DNA of 64,000 nucleotides from Saccharothrix australiensis (GTDB lineage Bacteria; Actinomycetota; Actinomycetes; Mycobacteriales; Pseudonocardiaceae). Positions 43,093-51,901 of this stretch are shown here, piece by piece. Under the pieces are notes generated by a model that did no database searches, was not told the origin of the DNA, and was given only the letters and a program-made list of their open reading frames with translations. Where the stretch lies: the NCBI RefSeq assembly GCF_003634935.1, contig NZ_RBXO01000001.1, forward strand, positions 4,613,501 through 4,677,500, in the 5' to 3' direction. Position 1 is the first letter of the stretch. Every line of letters begins with the position of its first letter. Made by a program: the position numbers and the translations under genes.

Positions 43093-45201
43093 GTGACCAC
43101 GTGGAACTCGGCGGCAGGCGAGACGATCGCGGCACTGGTGCAGGCGGGTGTCGTCACCGGTGGCGTGCACCTGCACGACGGTCCCGCGCACCGGCCGGTG
43201 CCGCACAACCTGCCGCCGACGACGCACCGGTTCACCGGCCGCGCCGAGGAGTCCGCCGAGCTGACGCGCCTGGCACGCGCGCGGGACGGCGGCCGGACGT
43301 GCGTCGTGGACGGCCCGCCCGGCATCGGCAAGACCGCCTTCGCGCTGCGCTGGGGCGACTCGGCGCGCGACCTGTTCCCGGACGGCCAGGTCTACGTCGA
43401 CCTGCGCGGGTTCGACCAGCGCCGCCCGCCGGTCACCCCGGAGGACGCGGTCCGGCTGGCGCTCGACGCCCTCCACGTGCCGACGCGGTCCGTCCCGGCG
43501 GACCCGGACGGCCGGCTCGTGCTGTTCCGCAGCCTCGTGGACGGCCGCAGGCTGCTGTTCGTCGTCGACAACGCCCGCGACAGCGACCAGGTCCGCCCGC
43601 TGCTGCCGCGCTCACCCGGCGCCTTCACCGTCGTGACGTCCCGGCATCGGCTGGACGGGCTGCACCTGCACCACGGCGCCGAGCGCGTCGTGCTGCGCCC
43701 GTTGAGCGACGAGGACGCCGTGCTGCTGCTGCGCCGCCACCTGGGCGGCGAGCGGGTGGCCGCGGAGCGCCCGGCCGTCGAGCGGGCGGTCGCCGCGTGC
43801 GCGGGCCACCCCTTGGCGTTGAGCGTGATCGCCGCGCGCGCCGCCCTCGACGCCGCGCACCCGCTCAGCGCGGTCGTGGCCGAGCTGGAGGACCGGCACG
43901 CGGCGCTGGACGCGTTGCGGATGACCGACGCCGTCGATTTCCGCGCGGTGCTCGCCCTGTCCTACGACCACCTGCCGGCGGAACCGGCGGCCGCGTTCCG
44001 GGCGCTGGCGCTGCACCCCGGCACGAGCATCGGCGTGTCGGCCGCCGCCGCGATGACGGGTTCCGACGTGCCGGGCGCGCGTCGGGTGCTCGCCGAACTC
44101 GACCGACGCCACCTCCTGGAACCGGTCTCCCCCACCGGCTTCGGGTTCCACCACCTCACGCACGCGTACGCCGGGGAGCGGGCGCACCTGTCCGACACAC
44201 CGGCCCACCGGTCCGCGACCGTGCGCGCCCTGCTCAACCACCTGCTCCACGCCGCGAACCGCGCGGACCGGCTGATCAACGACCACCGCCGCCCGGTGGA
44301 CCTCGAACCGTGCGCGCGGCCGGACCTGCTGGTCGACCCCGCCGACCGCGCGGAGGCCATCGCGTGGTTCGCGGCCGAGTACGACAACGTGCTCGCCGCC
44401 GCCTGCGCCGCCGCGGCGGACGACCTCCACCCGTACACCTGGCAGCTGCCGTGGGTGCTCTCGAACTTCGCCTACCTGACCGCGCGCTGGCAGGACTGGA
44501 TCGACACCCACGTGCGCGCCGTGGCCGCGACGCGCCGACTCGGCGAGCGGGCGGTCGAGGCGCGGCTGCTCCAGTCCCTGGCCCGCGCGGAGAGCGAGAG
44601 CGGCGCGCACGCCGACGCCGTCGGGCACTACCGGGCGGCGCTGGACCTCCTGGCCGGGTCGGACGACGTCGGGGGACGCGCGAACGCGTTGAACGGCCTC
44701 GGCGGCGTCCTGCTGCGCGGCGGCGCGCACGCGCGGGCCTCGGAGGCGGCGCGCCAGGCGCTCGACCTCTACGCGGCGCTGGGTGACGAGACCGGTGTCG
44801 CTAGCACGCACGGCCTCCTCGGCCGGGTGAGCCTCGCCGCCGGGCGACCGGCGGACGCGGCACGCCACCACGGGCTGGCCCGCGACTGGTACGAGCGGTC
44901 CGGCAACCTGTACGGCCTCGCGCACACGGCCGACTGCCTGGCCGGGCTGGACCTCGCGGCCGGTGATCGCGCACGCGCGGCGCGCCACCTGCGCACGGCG
45001 GTCGAGCTGCACCACCGGGTCGGCGACCTGCGCCACGCGACCGCGTCGTGCCGGAAACTGCGGGCGCTGCTGCTGTCGGGGCCCCTGCCGGCGGCCGTGG
45101 CGCACCGCCTGGACCGGGCCGTCGCCCTGCTGGAGGACCGCGCGCCGACCACCCTCGCGGACCTGCTCGCGCTGATCGCCGTGCCGGGCGGGGAGGAGTG
45201 A
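43093..45201 (+). CDS. NB-ARC-TPR STAND protein with N-terminal amyloid-motif-like segment
   Basis: A 702-residue protein. GTG 43093 has GGAGGAGG upstream. The N-terminal ~40 residues (TTWNSAAGETIAALVQAGVV, then TGGVHLHDG) contain V-Q-A-G-x-V-x-G-G-V-H-x-H, the pattern of bacterial amyloid signalling motifs related to RHIM (BASS3 type, recollection). An NB-ARC ATPase follows: FTGRAEESAELTRLARA, Walker A VVDGPPGIGKTAFALRW (~76), hhhhD LLFVVDNARDSDQ (~155), CAGHPLALSVIAARA. The C-terminal ~240 residues are TPR repeats (RANALNGLGGVLLRGGAHAR, STHGLLGRVSLAAGRPADAA). This is the layout of a plant/fungal-like NLR: prion-type motif, nucleotide switch, repeat sensor. The divergent SEFIR gene may be its effector. 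Confidence 0.88.
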   Translation: MTTWNSAAGETIAALVQAGVVTGGVHLHDGPAHRPVPHNLPPTTHRFTGRAEESAELTRLARARDGGRTCVVDGPPGIGKTAFALRWGDSARDLFPDGQVYVDLRGFDQRRPPVTPEDAVRLALDALHVPTRSVPADPDGRLVLFRSLVDGRRLLFVVDNARDSDQVRPLLPRSPGAFTVVTSRHRLDGLHLHHGAERVVLRPLSDEDAVLLLRRHLGGERVAAERPAVERAVAACAGHPLALSVIAARAALDAAHPLSAVVAELEDRHAALDALRMTDAVDFRAVLALSYDHLPAEPAAAFRALALHPGTSIGVSAAAAMTGSDVPGARRVLAELDRRHLLEPVSPTGFGFHHLTHAYAGERAHLSDTPAHRSATVRALLNHLLHAANRADRLINDHRRPVDLEPCARPDLLVDPADRAEAIAWFAAEYDNVLAAACAAAADDLHPYTWQLPWVLSNFAYLTARWQDWIDTHVRAVAATRRLGERAVEARLLQSLARAESESGAHADAVGHYRAALDLLAGSDDVGGRANALNGLGGVLLRGGAHARASEAARQALDLYAALGDETGVASTHGLLGRVSLAAGRPADAARHHGLARDWYERSGNLYGLAHTADCLAGLDLAAGDRARAARHLRTAVELHHRVGDLRHATASCRKLRALLLSGPLPAAVAHRLDRAVALLEDRAPTTLADLLALIAVPGGEE

Positions 45202-45470
45202 GCCGCCTGCCGAGCGGGTGCCGGGATCGCGTGCCCGGCGGCGGATCGACCCTCGTGGGCAGGCCCGCGACCGGCCGATCGGGGCCAGGGCCATCCGTTC
45301 GCCGCAGCGAAGGCATCCGGCGGTGGGCGTGGCCGGCCACCCGGTTCCCCGGACAGGGTGACGTGGCGGCGTGAACGGTTGAACCCCGGTGCGGGACCTG
45401 GTCCCACCGGTGCCGCGCCGCGACGATCGAGCCGCCCGGCACGCACGCGGTGACACCGATCGGAGTGGAC

Positions 45471-46181
45471 ATGACCCACGCCCCTGCCCAGATCCCGGCT
45501 TCCGTCGAGCAGGTGGTCCAGCGGATGAAGACCATCGACGAGCAGCTGGACCCGTGCGACGGCGTCGCGTGCTTCAACCGGATGTACCTGCGGGTCACCG
45601 AGCTGGTCGGGCAGCACATCGTGGAGGGGTTCTTCGAGGACCCGGTGTTCCTGGAGCGGATGGACGTCCTGTTCGCGGGCCTGTACTTCAAGGCGGTCGA
45701 CGCCGCCGTGGCGGGCGAGGAGCCGCCCGTGCCGTGGAAGCCGCTGTTCGACGCGCGGGACGACCGCACCGTCTGGCCCCTCCAGTTCGCGCTGGCCGGG
45801 ATGAACGCGCACATCAACCACGACCTGGCGCTCGCCGTCATCGCCACCTGCCAGGAGCGCGGCACCACGCCGCTGACCAAGCCGGTCCACGCGGACTACC
45901 TGCGGGTGAACGAACTGCTGTCACGCGCGGAAGCCGAGGTGCGCGCCGAGTACGAGCCGCAACTGCTCTCGCTGGCGACCGCCGACGCCGAACAGCTCAA
46001 GCACGTCCTGTCGAGCTTCAGCATCGCGCGCACCCGCGACGCCTCCTGGGGCACGGCGCTGACGCTGTGGCAGCAGCGCACCCTCAAGCCGGTCTACCGG
46101 ACCACCCTGGCGGCGGTGGCCACCGACGTCGCGCTGGTCGGCGCCGCGCTGCTCACCCCGGTCGTGCCGCCGCCCGCCTGA
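45471..46181 (+). CDS. DUF5995 family protein
   Basis: A 236-residue helical protein starting MTHAPAQIPASVEQVVQRMK (ATG 45471, GGAG six bases upstream). Typical segments of the family are DGVACFNRMYLRVTELVGQH, EGFFEDPVFLERMDVLFAGL, FALAGMNAHINHDLALAVIA and the late WGTALTLWQQ. The first and third hold conserved Asp/His residues (CFNRMY; NAHINHD) that may bind metal. The biochemical function of DUF5995 is unknown. It stands 269 bases after the NB-ARC gene, same strand; nothing recognisable lies between. Confidence 0.8.
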   Translation: MTHAPAQIPASVEQVVQRMKTIDEQLDPCDGVACFNRMYLRVTELVGQHIVEGFFEDPVFLERMDVLFAGLYFKAVDAAVAGEEPPVPWKPLFDARDDRTVWPLQFALAGMNAHINHDLALAVIATCQERGTTPLTKPVHADYLRVNELLSRAEAEVRAEYEPQLLSLATADAEQLKHVLSSFSIARTRDASWGTALTLWQQRTLKPVYRTTLAAVATDVALVGAALLTPVVPPPA

Positions 46182-46255
46182 TCACCGGGTCGCCGCGACA
46201 CGACGGCGGAGCGGCCGTCGGGATCGCGGTGCCCGCGCTCAGCAGCCCCGCCGGC

Positions 46256-46675
46256 TCAGGAGCCCCACCACGAGAAGTCGGTGCCCGGCTCGACCGGTGG
46301 CCGGGCGGCGCGGTCCCGCACCGCGGCCACCGCCTCGTCCACGGTCTGGCACAGGGCGAGCAGCTCGTCCACCTCGGTGAGCCGCATCGGGCGCGCGACG
46401 GCCCGCCGCCCGGCCACGACGGCCAGCGGGATGCCGGACCGCCCCGCGCGTTCCCACACCTCCACCAGGACCGCGATGCCCAACGAGCCGAAGAACCCCA
46501 CCCCGTCGAGGTCGACCACCAGACCGCCGGCGTCGGCACGCAGGCACGCGAACAGCTCGTCCCGCACCTGCCGGCAGTTCTCGGTGTCGATCCCACCGCG
46601 CACCTCGGCGACGACGACCCCGTCCCGCCGGGTCGCGCCCACCGTCACCGCCATCCCCTCGCTGTCCTCGCGCAC
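46256..46675 (-). CDS. STAS-domain anti-sigma factor antagonist-like protein
   Basis: A protein of ~139 residues. GTG 46675 has AGGAGG three bases upstream; ATG 46654 (MAVTVGATRRDGVVVAEVRG) is the other candidate. A STAS fold is clear: VVVAEVRGGIDTENCRQVRD, GGLVVDLDGVGFFGSLGIAV, LVEVWERAGRSGIPLAVVAG. The phosphorylatable Ser typical of SpoIIAA lies in FFGSLGI. A short acidic tail ends SWWGS. It would bind an anti-sigma factor when dephosphorylated. No sigma or anti-sigma gene is adjacent, as is common for actinobacterial orphan STAS proteins. Confidence 0.85.
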   Translation of the reverse strand: MREDSEGMAVTVGATRRDGVVVAEVRGGIDTENCRQVRDELFACLRADAGGLVVDLDGVGFFGSLGIAVLVEVWERAGRSGIPLAVVAGRRAVARPMRLTEVDELLALCQTVDEAVAAVRDRAARPPVEPGTDFSWWGS

Positions 46676-46966
46676 GACCCTCCTCGGTTGCGGCGAACAC
46701 GTCCGTCGCGGGCGCGCGGCCGGGGTCGGCGCGCGCGGCGCGCGGGGCGCGCCGGTCGCGGGAACGCGGATCACGGGGATGCGGATCACCCGGACCGGTT
46801 ACCCACCGACGGGTGCCCGACACCTCGGGGCGGCGGGAAGGGGCCACCTGAGACGGGCTACCGACGTCGGGTGCGGGCCATCCGGCCGAAGGTCGTCGCG
46901 CGGGCGCAGCACCCCGCCGACCGGGCGCAGCACCCCGCCTGCCCGGCGAGTCCTCCGGCAGGGCCC

Positions 46967-48163
46967 CTACCGCCCCGGCCGGAACCGGCGGGCGGCGACC
47001 ACGGCGCAGACCAGCAGCACCGGGACGCCGAGCAGGATCGGCACGCGCACGCCGAACGCGGACGCGAGCAAGCCGCCGCCCAGCGCGCCCAGCAACGCGG
47101 CCGAGGTGGCGACCGCGCGCCCGGCGGCGATCACCCGGCCGAGCATCCCGGACGGTGCGAGCCGTTGCCGGTGGCTGAGGCCGACGACGTTCCACACGCC
47201 GAAGGCGAAGCTGCCCAGCAGCAGCCCCAGCGCGGCGGGCACGGCCGAGCCGGCCAACCCCAGCAGGGCTTGACCGGCGGCGGCGAGGGCGAGCGAGCCG
47301 GCGAGCGCGACGCCGATCCCGGTCCGCCGCACGACGCGGGCCGCCGTGCCGCCGCCGAGCAGCCCGCCGACCGCGCCCACGCCGAGCAGCAGCCCGTAGG
47401 CGTGCGGCGGGAGGCCGATCTCCTCGGCGACGTAGAGCACCAGCACGGCGAACCACGCGCTGTCGGTGAACGCGAACACACCGGTGAGCCCGACCAGCGC
47501 CCGCAGCTCGCGGTGGCGGCCGAGCCACCGCACGCCCTCGGCCGTCTCGGCGAGGACCGGGGCGCGCCGGGCGGCCGGGCGGGGCGCGAACAGGTTCGGC
47601 AGCGACAGCACCAGCGCCGCCGCGATCGCCAGCGCGCCGCCGTTGACCGCGAACGGCAGCACCAGGGCCACGCCGAAGAGGTAACCGCCCAGCGGTGGCC
47701 CGAGCAGCTCGTTCCCGGCGATCTCCGCGTTGAGCAGGCGGCCGTTCGCCCGTTCCAGCTCCGCGTCGTCCACCAGCCGCGGCAGCAGGGTGGCCGCGGC
47801 GGTGTCGCGCAGCGTCTCGGCGAGGCCGCAGCCGAAGGCGACGAGGTGGACCACCACGACACCGACCGCGCCGACCGCGAGCCCGGTGGCCACCGCGCCT
47901 GCCAGCGCGGCCAGCAGCACGACCCGGACCACGTCCACGACCACGACCAGGCGACGCCGGTCGACCCGGTCCACCACCGCGCCGGCGAACAGGCCGAACA
48001 GCAGCCACGGCGCCTGCCCGGCCGCGGTCACCCCGGCCACCAGCAGCGGGTCCCGGCTCATCGTCACCACGAGCAGCGGCAGCGCCGCCTGCCGGATGCC
48101 GTCGCCGATGTTCGTCAGCGCCGTGGCCGACAACAGCCGGTGGTAGGGCGAAACCGCGACCAT
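46967..48163 (-). CDS. Major facilitator superfamily efflux protein
   Basis: A 398-residue protein, ATG 48163 (MVAVSPYHRLLSATALTNIG), with weak RBS. About 12 helices in two halves are visible, e.g. PLLVAGVTAAGQAPWLLFGL, the conserved loop GAVVDRVDRRRLVVVVDVVR, then GVVVVHLVAFGCGLAETLRD and ATLLPRLVDDAELERANGRL. These features belong to the MFS_3 (enterobactin-exporter-like) group of efflux pumps. It lies 184 bases after the last gene of the ABC importer and in the same direction. Metallophore importer operons often carry an MFS exporter, so a shared function is possible but not shown. Confidence 0.88.
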   Translation of the reverse strand: MVAVSPYHRLLSATALTNIGDGIRQAALPLLVVTMSRDPLLVAGVTAAGQAPWLLFGLFAGAVVDRVDRRRLVVVVDVVRVVLLAALAGAVATGLAVGAVGVVVVHLVAFGCGLAETLRDTAAATLLPRLVDDAELERANGRLLNAEIAGNELLGPPLGGYLFGVALVLPFAVNGGALAIAAALVLSLPNLFAPRPAARRAPVLAETAEGVRWLGRHRELRALVGLTGVFAFTDSAWFAVLVLYVAEEIGLPPHAYGLLLGVGAVGGLLGGGTAARVVRRTGIGVALAGSLALAAAGQALLGLAGSAVPAALGLLLGSFAFGVWNVVGLSHRQRLAPSGMLGRVIAAGRAVATSAALLGALGGGLLASAFGVRVPILLGVPVLLVCAVVAARRFRPGR

Positions 48164-48285
48164 CACCGCACCGTGTTGGGCGGCCCGCCGCCCGGTGGGC
48201 GGAACGCGCGAACCGACATCGGTCAGCCGCACCGCGCCTCGGGGGACCGTGCTCGGGACGCGGGTGCGGAGCCGCGGAAGCCCGA

Positions 48286-48354
48286 GCCGGCACGGCTCAC
48301 CGGACCCGCCACGGGCACGACCGAGCGCACGCCCCGGCCGGCGCGGCTCACCGG
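48286..48354. repeat. 51-bp-spaced duplication of the ABC ATPase 3' end
   Basis: gccgg(c)(a/g)cggctcaccgg occurs at 48286-48303 and 48337-48354; the second copy contains the TGA stop (48348-48350) of the second ATPase. Confidence 0.75.
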
Positions 48355-49022
48355 TCCGGCGAAGCCGCCGCGGACACCTCGCCCAGCCGCACGACCCGGT
48401 CGGCCCAGTGGTCGAGCAGCACGGTGTCGTGCGAGATCGCGAGCACGCCGGCACCGGTCTCCCGCTGGTAGTCGCGGATCACGCCGACCAGGGCGGCCGT
48501 GGTGGAGGCGTCCAGCATGGTGGTCATCTCGTCGCACACCAGGTAGGCGGGGCGCAGCGCGAGGGCGCGGGCCAGGCACGCGCGCTGGAGCTGGCCGTCG
48601 CTGACCTCGTGCGGCCGGCGGGCGAGCAGGTCGGGCGTCAGCATCACCAGTTCGGCCAACCCGTCGACGCGGGAGACCGGCAGGCCGTTGGCACGCAGGG
48701 GTTCGGCGATCGCCGTGCGCAGCGTCATCCGCTGGTCCACCGACAGGCGCGGCTGCTGGAACAGCACGCCGATCCGGGTGCGCTGCCGGCGCGGCGCGCG
48801 GTGGCGGTGGCCGGTCACCGGGACGCCGTCGAGCACCACCCGGCCCGCCTGCGGCTTGTGCAGCAGCGCCAGGACGCGGGCCAGCGTGGACTTCCCGCTG
48901 CCGCTCGGGCCGACCAGGCCGACGGTCCGCCCGGCCTCGACGGTCAGGCTGACGTCGGTGAGGACGGGGTGGCGCGGGTCGTAGCCGGCGGTGACCGCCT
49001 CGGCGCGCAGCCCGGTCAGCAC
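48348..49022 (-). CDS. ABC importer ATPase 2 (NikE/DppF type)
   Basis: A 224-residue ATPase. GTG 49022 overlaps the end of the first ATPase gene. Walker A is [19 protein letters not shown]-loop [20 protein letters not shown], and Walker [21 protein letters not shown] with H-loop [10 protein letters not shown]. The ABC signature is [13 protein letters not shown] instead of SGGQ, a variant seen in NikE-type subunits. It is shorter than typical DppF (~320 aa) because it lacks the C-terminal oligopeptide-type extension. It energises import together with the upstream ATPase. Confidence 0.92.
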   Translation of the reverse strand: MLTGLRAEAVTAGYDPRHPVLTDVSLTVEAGRTVGLVGPSGSGKSTLARVLALLHKPQAGRVVLDGVPVTGHRHRAPRRQRTRIGVLFQQPRLSVDQRMTLRTAIAEPLRANGLPVSRVDGLAELVMLTPDLLARRPHEVSDGQLQRACLARALALRPAYLVCDEMTTMLDASTTAALVGVIRDYQRETGAGVLAISHDTVLLDHWADRVVRLGEVSAAASPDR

Positions 49023-50011
49023 GGCAGGTGGCACGCGAACGCGTGGTCGTCGGCGGCACGGACCGGGTCCTCGCCGGCACCGGCCGGGTCCCCGGCGGGC
49101 GGCGGGCGCTCGGTGGTGAGCGGCGGGCGCTCGGCGCAGACGGGCGCCGACTGATCGCACCGGGGCGCGAACGCGCAGCCCGCCGGCAGGTCGGTGAGCA
49201 GCGGCGGCTGTCCCGGTATCGGCGTGAACGCGCGGTCGGGCAGCGCGTCGACCAGGCCGCGGCTGTAGCGGTGGCGCGGCGCGTCGAGCACCCGCCCCGC
49301 CGGGCCGATCTCGACGATCCGCCCCGCGTACATGACGGCGATCCGGTCGGCGACGCGCTGGGCGGCGGCCAGGTCGTGGGTGATCAGCAGGACCGCGCGC
49401 CCCTCGTCCACCATGCGGCGGAACTCCCCGATGAGCCCGTCGACCAGGTCCCGGTCCAGGCCGGTGGTCGGCTCGTCGGCGATGAGCAGCCACGGGTCGC
49501 CGACCAGGGCGAGCGCGTTGGCGACGCGCTGCGCCATGCCGCCGGACAGCTCGTGCGGGTAGCGGTCGAGGTCGTCCGGCGTCAGCCCGGCGCGGGCCGC
49601 CACCCGGTGCGCGTGGTCGCGTGGCGAGGTCTCGGCGGGGTGGTGGACGCGCACGGCCTCCTCCAGCTGGGCGCGGGCCGTGCGCACGGGGGTGAGGTGG
49701 GTGGCCGGGCTCTGCGGGATGAGCCCGACGCGCCTGCCCCGGACGGTCCGGGCGAGCACCGCGTCGGACGCGGCGAGCAGGTCCAGCGGCGGTCCCTCGC
49801 CCGTCATCGTCGCCGTGCCGGCCGTCTGCGCGTTGCCGGGCAGGAACCCGAGCAGCGCGTGCGCGAGCACGGTCTTCCCGCAGCCGCTCTCCCCCACCAG
49901 GGCCAGGCACTCGCCCGGCCGGACGCGCAGCGACACGTCGTTCACCGCCGCCACGGTCACGCCCGGCAGGCTGAACCGGACGCTGACGCGGTCGAGCACG
50001 AGTTCGGTCAC
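49016..50011 (-). CDS. ABC importer ATPase 1 (NikD/DppD type)
   Basis: A 331-residue ATPase. GTG 50011 overlaps the permease stop (GTGA). Walker A is [18 protein letters not shown], signature [17 protein letters not shown], Walker [22 protein letters not shown]-loop [11 protein letters not shown]. The C-terminal oligopeptide/dipeptide-type domain is present ([40 protein letters not shown]), with the Cys cluster that binds Fe-S in some Dpp ATPases. It forms a heterodimer with the 48348 protein. Confidence 0.94.
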   Translation of the reverse strand: MTELVLDRVSVRFSLPGVTVAAVNDVSLRVRPGECLALVGESGCGKTVLAHALLGFLPGNAQTAGTATMTGEGPPLDLLAASDAVLARTVRGRRVGLIPQSPATHLTPVRTARAQLEEAVRVHHPAETSPRDHAHRVAARAGLTPDDLDRYPHELSGGMAQRVANALALVGDPWLLIADEPTTGLDRDLVDGLIGEFRRMVDEGRAVLLITHDLAAAQRVADRIAVMYAGRIVEIGPAGRVLDAPRHRYSRGLVDALPDRAFTPIPGQPPLLTDLPAGCAFAPRCDQSAPVCAERPPLTTERPPPAGDPAGAGEDPVRAADDHAFACHLPC

Positions 50012-50895
50012 CACGACAGCTCCGATCTGCGCCGGGGGTTGAGCCGGTCGCGCCAGACCCCGCTCAACCCGGAGATGGCGAGGGTGGCGGCGATCAGGAC
50101 CGCGCCGGGCGCGAGCGACATCCACCAGCCGCCGGTCAGCAGCGACCGCTGCGCGTCGTTGATCATGTTGCCGATGCTGGCGGAGTGCGGCGGCAGCCCG
50201 AGGCCGAGGAACGACAGGGCGGTCTCGTGCCACACCGCGTGCGGCACCATCAGCGTGGTGGCGAGCAGCACCTGTGGCGCGACGTTGGGCAGCAGGTGCC
50301 GCACCAGGACGCGCGTGCGGGACGAGCCGCCGGTGATCGCGGCGTCGATGAACGGGCGGTCGCGCAGCGAGAGGACCTCGGAGCGCACGATCCGGGCCGA
50401 GGTCAGCCAGTGGGTCACGCCGATGGAGATCACGACGGCGGTGAGGCTGGGCCGCAGCACCGCGACGATCACGATGCCGAGCAGCAGGTGCGGCACCGAC
50501 GCGACGGCGTCGACCAGGCGCATCAGCACGCGGTCGAGCCACCCGCCCGCCGCGCCCGCCAGCGCGCCCACCGCGGTGCCCAGCACGGCCGAGATCAGCG
50601 CGGCGACCACGCCGACCGCCATCGACACCCGGAACGCGTACAGGCAGCGCAGCAGGACGTCGCGCCCCAGCTCGTCGGTGCCGAACGGGTGCGCGGGCGA
50701 CGGCGGCCGGTTGGCCGAGGCCAGGTCGACGTACTGCTGGTCGAGGTCGACCACGAGGGGCGCCACCAGCGCCGCGACCACGAGCACGCCCAGCACGACC
50801 GCGCCGGTCACCAGCCGGCGGCGCGGCGACCGGGGCGCGCTCGCGGCGGTGAGCCTCGACCGCGGGACGGACCGCCACCGCGGGGTGTCACCCAT
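50008..50895 (-). CDS. ABC importer permease 2 (NikC/DppC type)
   Basis: A 295-residue permease starting [20 protein letters not shown], its ATG overlapping the previous stop by 8 bases. Features: the N-terminal helix [40 protein letters not shown] (the DppC signature), and the EAA loop [20 protein letters not shown]. Five to six transmembrane helices follow the usual arrangement. It makes the translocation path with the preceding permease. Confidence 0.94.
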   Translation of the reverse strand: MGDTPRWRSVPRSRLTAASAPRSPRRRLVTGAVVLGVLVVAALVAPLVVDLDQQYVDLASANRPPSPAHPFGTDELGRDVLLRCLYAFRVSMAVGVVAALISAVLGTAVGALAGAAGGWLDRVLMRLVDAVASVPHLLLGIVIVAVLRPSLTAVVISIGVTHWLTSARIVRSEVLSLRDRPFIDAAITGGSSRTRVLVRHLLPNVAPQVLLATTLMVPHAVWHETALSFLGLGLPPHSASIGNMINDAQRSLLTGGWWMSLAPGAVLIAATLAISGLSGVWRDRLNPRRRSELSW

Positions 50896-51901
50896 CGAGC
50901 CCCACCCTCGGGTCGGCCAGCGCGTAGAGCACGTCGGCGAGCAGGTTGCCCAGCAGCACCACGGCGGTGGCGAGCACGGTGAGCGCGCCCAGCAGCGCGA
51001 AGTCGACGTTCAGCGCGGCGTCGACGGTGGCGCGCGCGATGCCCGGCCAGGAGAACACGGTCTCCACCAGCAGCGCGCCGGTGATCAGCTCGGGGATGCG
51101 CGCGCCGAGCAGGGTCAGGAACGGCAACAGCGACGTGCGCAGCGCGTGCCCGGACACCACCAGGTGGTCGGGCAGGCCGCGCGCGCGGGCCCCGATCACG
51201 TGGTCGGAGGTGAACGACTCCAGCAGGTTCTGCCGGACGAACAGCACGTACCAGGGCGCCTGCGAGACCGCGAGCACCGACGCGGGCAGCAGCAGGTGCC
51301 GAACGACCTGCCCGACGTCGAGCGCCGCGCCCGCGTCGGTGAGCCCGCCGCCGGGCAGCCACTGGAGTTCGAGCGCGAACACGTACAGCGCGGCCAGGCC
51401 GAGCCAGAACACCGGCGCGGCCTCCAGCGCGTAGGCGGTCGCGGTGATCGCCCGGTCCAGCCAGCCGCCCTGCCGCCACGCCGCGAGGGTGCCGAGCACC
51501 AGGCCGAGCAGCAGCGCGAGGGCGAACCCGACGGACACCAGCAGCACCGACCAGCCGAGCCGCTCGCCGATGACCTGCGCCACCGGCTGCTGGAGGGACA
51601 GCGAGTCGCCGAAGTCGCCGGCGACGGCGTGCCGCAGCCACGCCAGGTACTGCTCGACCACCGGCTGGTCGACGCCCCAGTTCGCCCGGATCTGCGCCAC
51701 CCGCTCCGGGGACGCGCCGATGATGCGCAGCCCGAAGTAGCGCTCGACGGGGTCGAACGGCGACGCCTTGGCGAGCGCGAACAGCGCGAAGCCGACCAGC
51801 AGCAGCACCGGCACGGCGAACGCGAGGCGGCGCAGCACGAGCAGGCCGATGGCCCGACCGCGCCGGCCCGTCCGCGCGGTCGCGACAGGGGTGGCCGTCA
51901 C
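50888..51901 (-). CDS. ABC importer permease 1 (NikB/DppB type)
   Basis: A 337-residue permease. GTG 51901 overlaps the binding-protein stop (GTGA). The N-terminal helix LLVLRRLAFAVPVLLLVGFA leads into a large periplasmic loop (RANWGVDQPVVEQYLAWLRH, GDFGDSLSLQQPV), diagnostic of DppB-type permeases. The EAA loop is RARGLPDHLVVSGHALRTSL. Six helices. The operon order SBP-permease-permease-ATPase-ATPase is that of nikABCDE and dppABCDF. Confidence 0.94.
   Translation of the reverse strand: MTATPVATARTGRRGRAIGLLVLRRLAFAVPVLLLVGFALFALAKASPFDPVERYFGLRIIGASPERVAQIRANWGVDQPVVEQYLAWLRHAVAGDFGDSLSLQQPVAQVIGERLGWSVLLVSVGFALALLLGLVLGTLAAWRQGGWLDRAITATAYALEAAPVFWLGLAALYVFALELQWLPGGGLTDAGAALDVGQVVRHLLLPASVLAVSQAPWYVLFVRQNLLESFTSDHVIGARARGLPDHLVVSGHALRTSLLPFLTLLGARIPELITGALLVETVFSWPGIARATVDAALNVDFALLGALTVLATAVVLLGNLLADVLYALADPRVGLDG

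Noticed and set aside
45202..45470. Possible small gene between the NB-ARC and DUF5995 genes
   Set aside because: Frames give only short Arg/Pro-rich peptides without RBS or similarity to known proteins.
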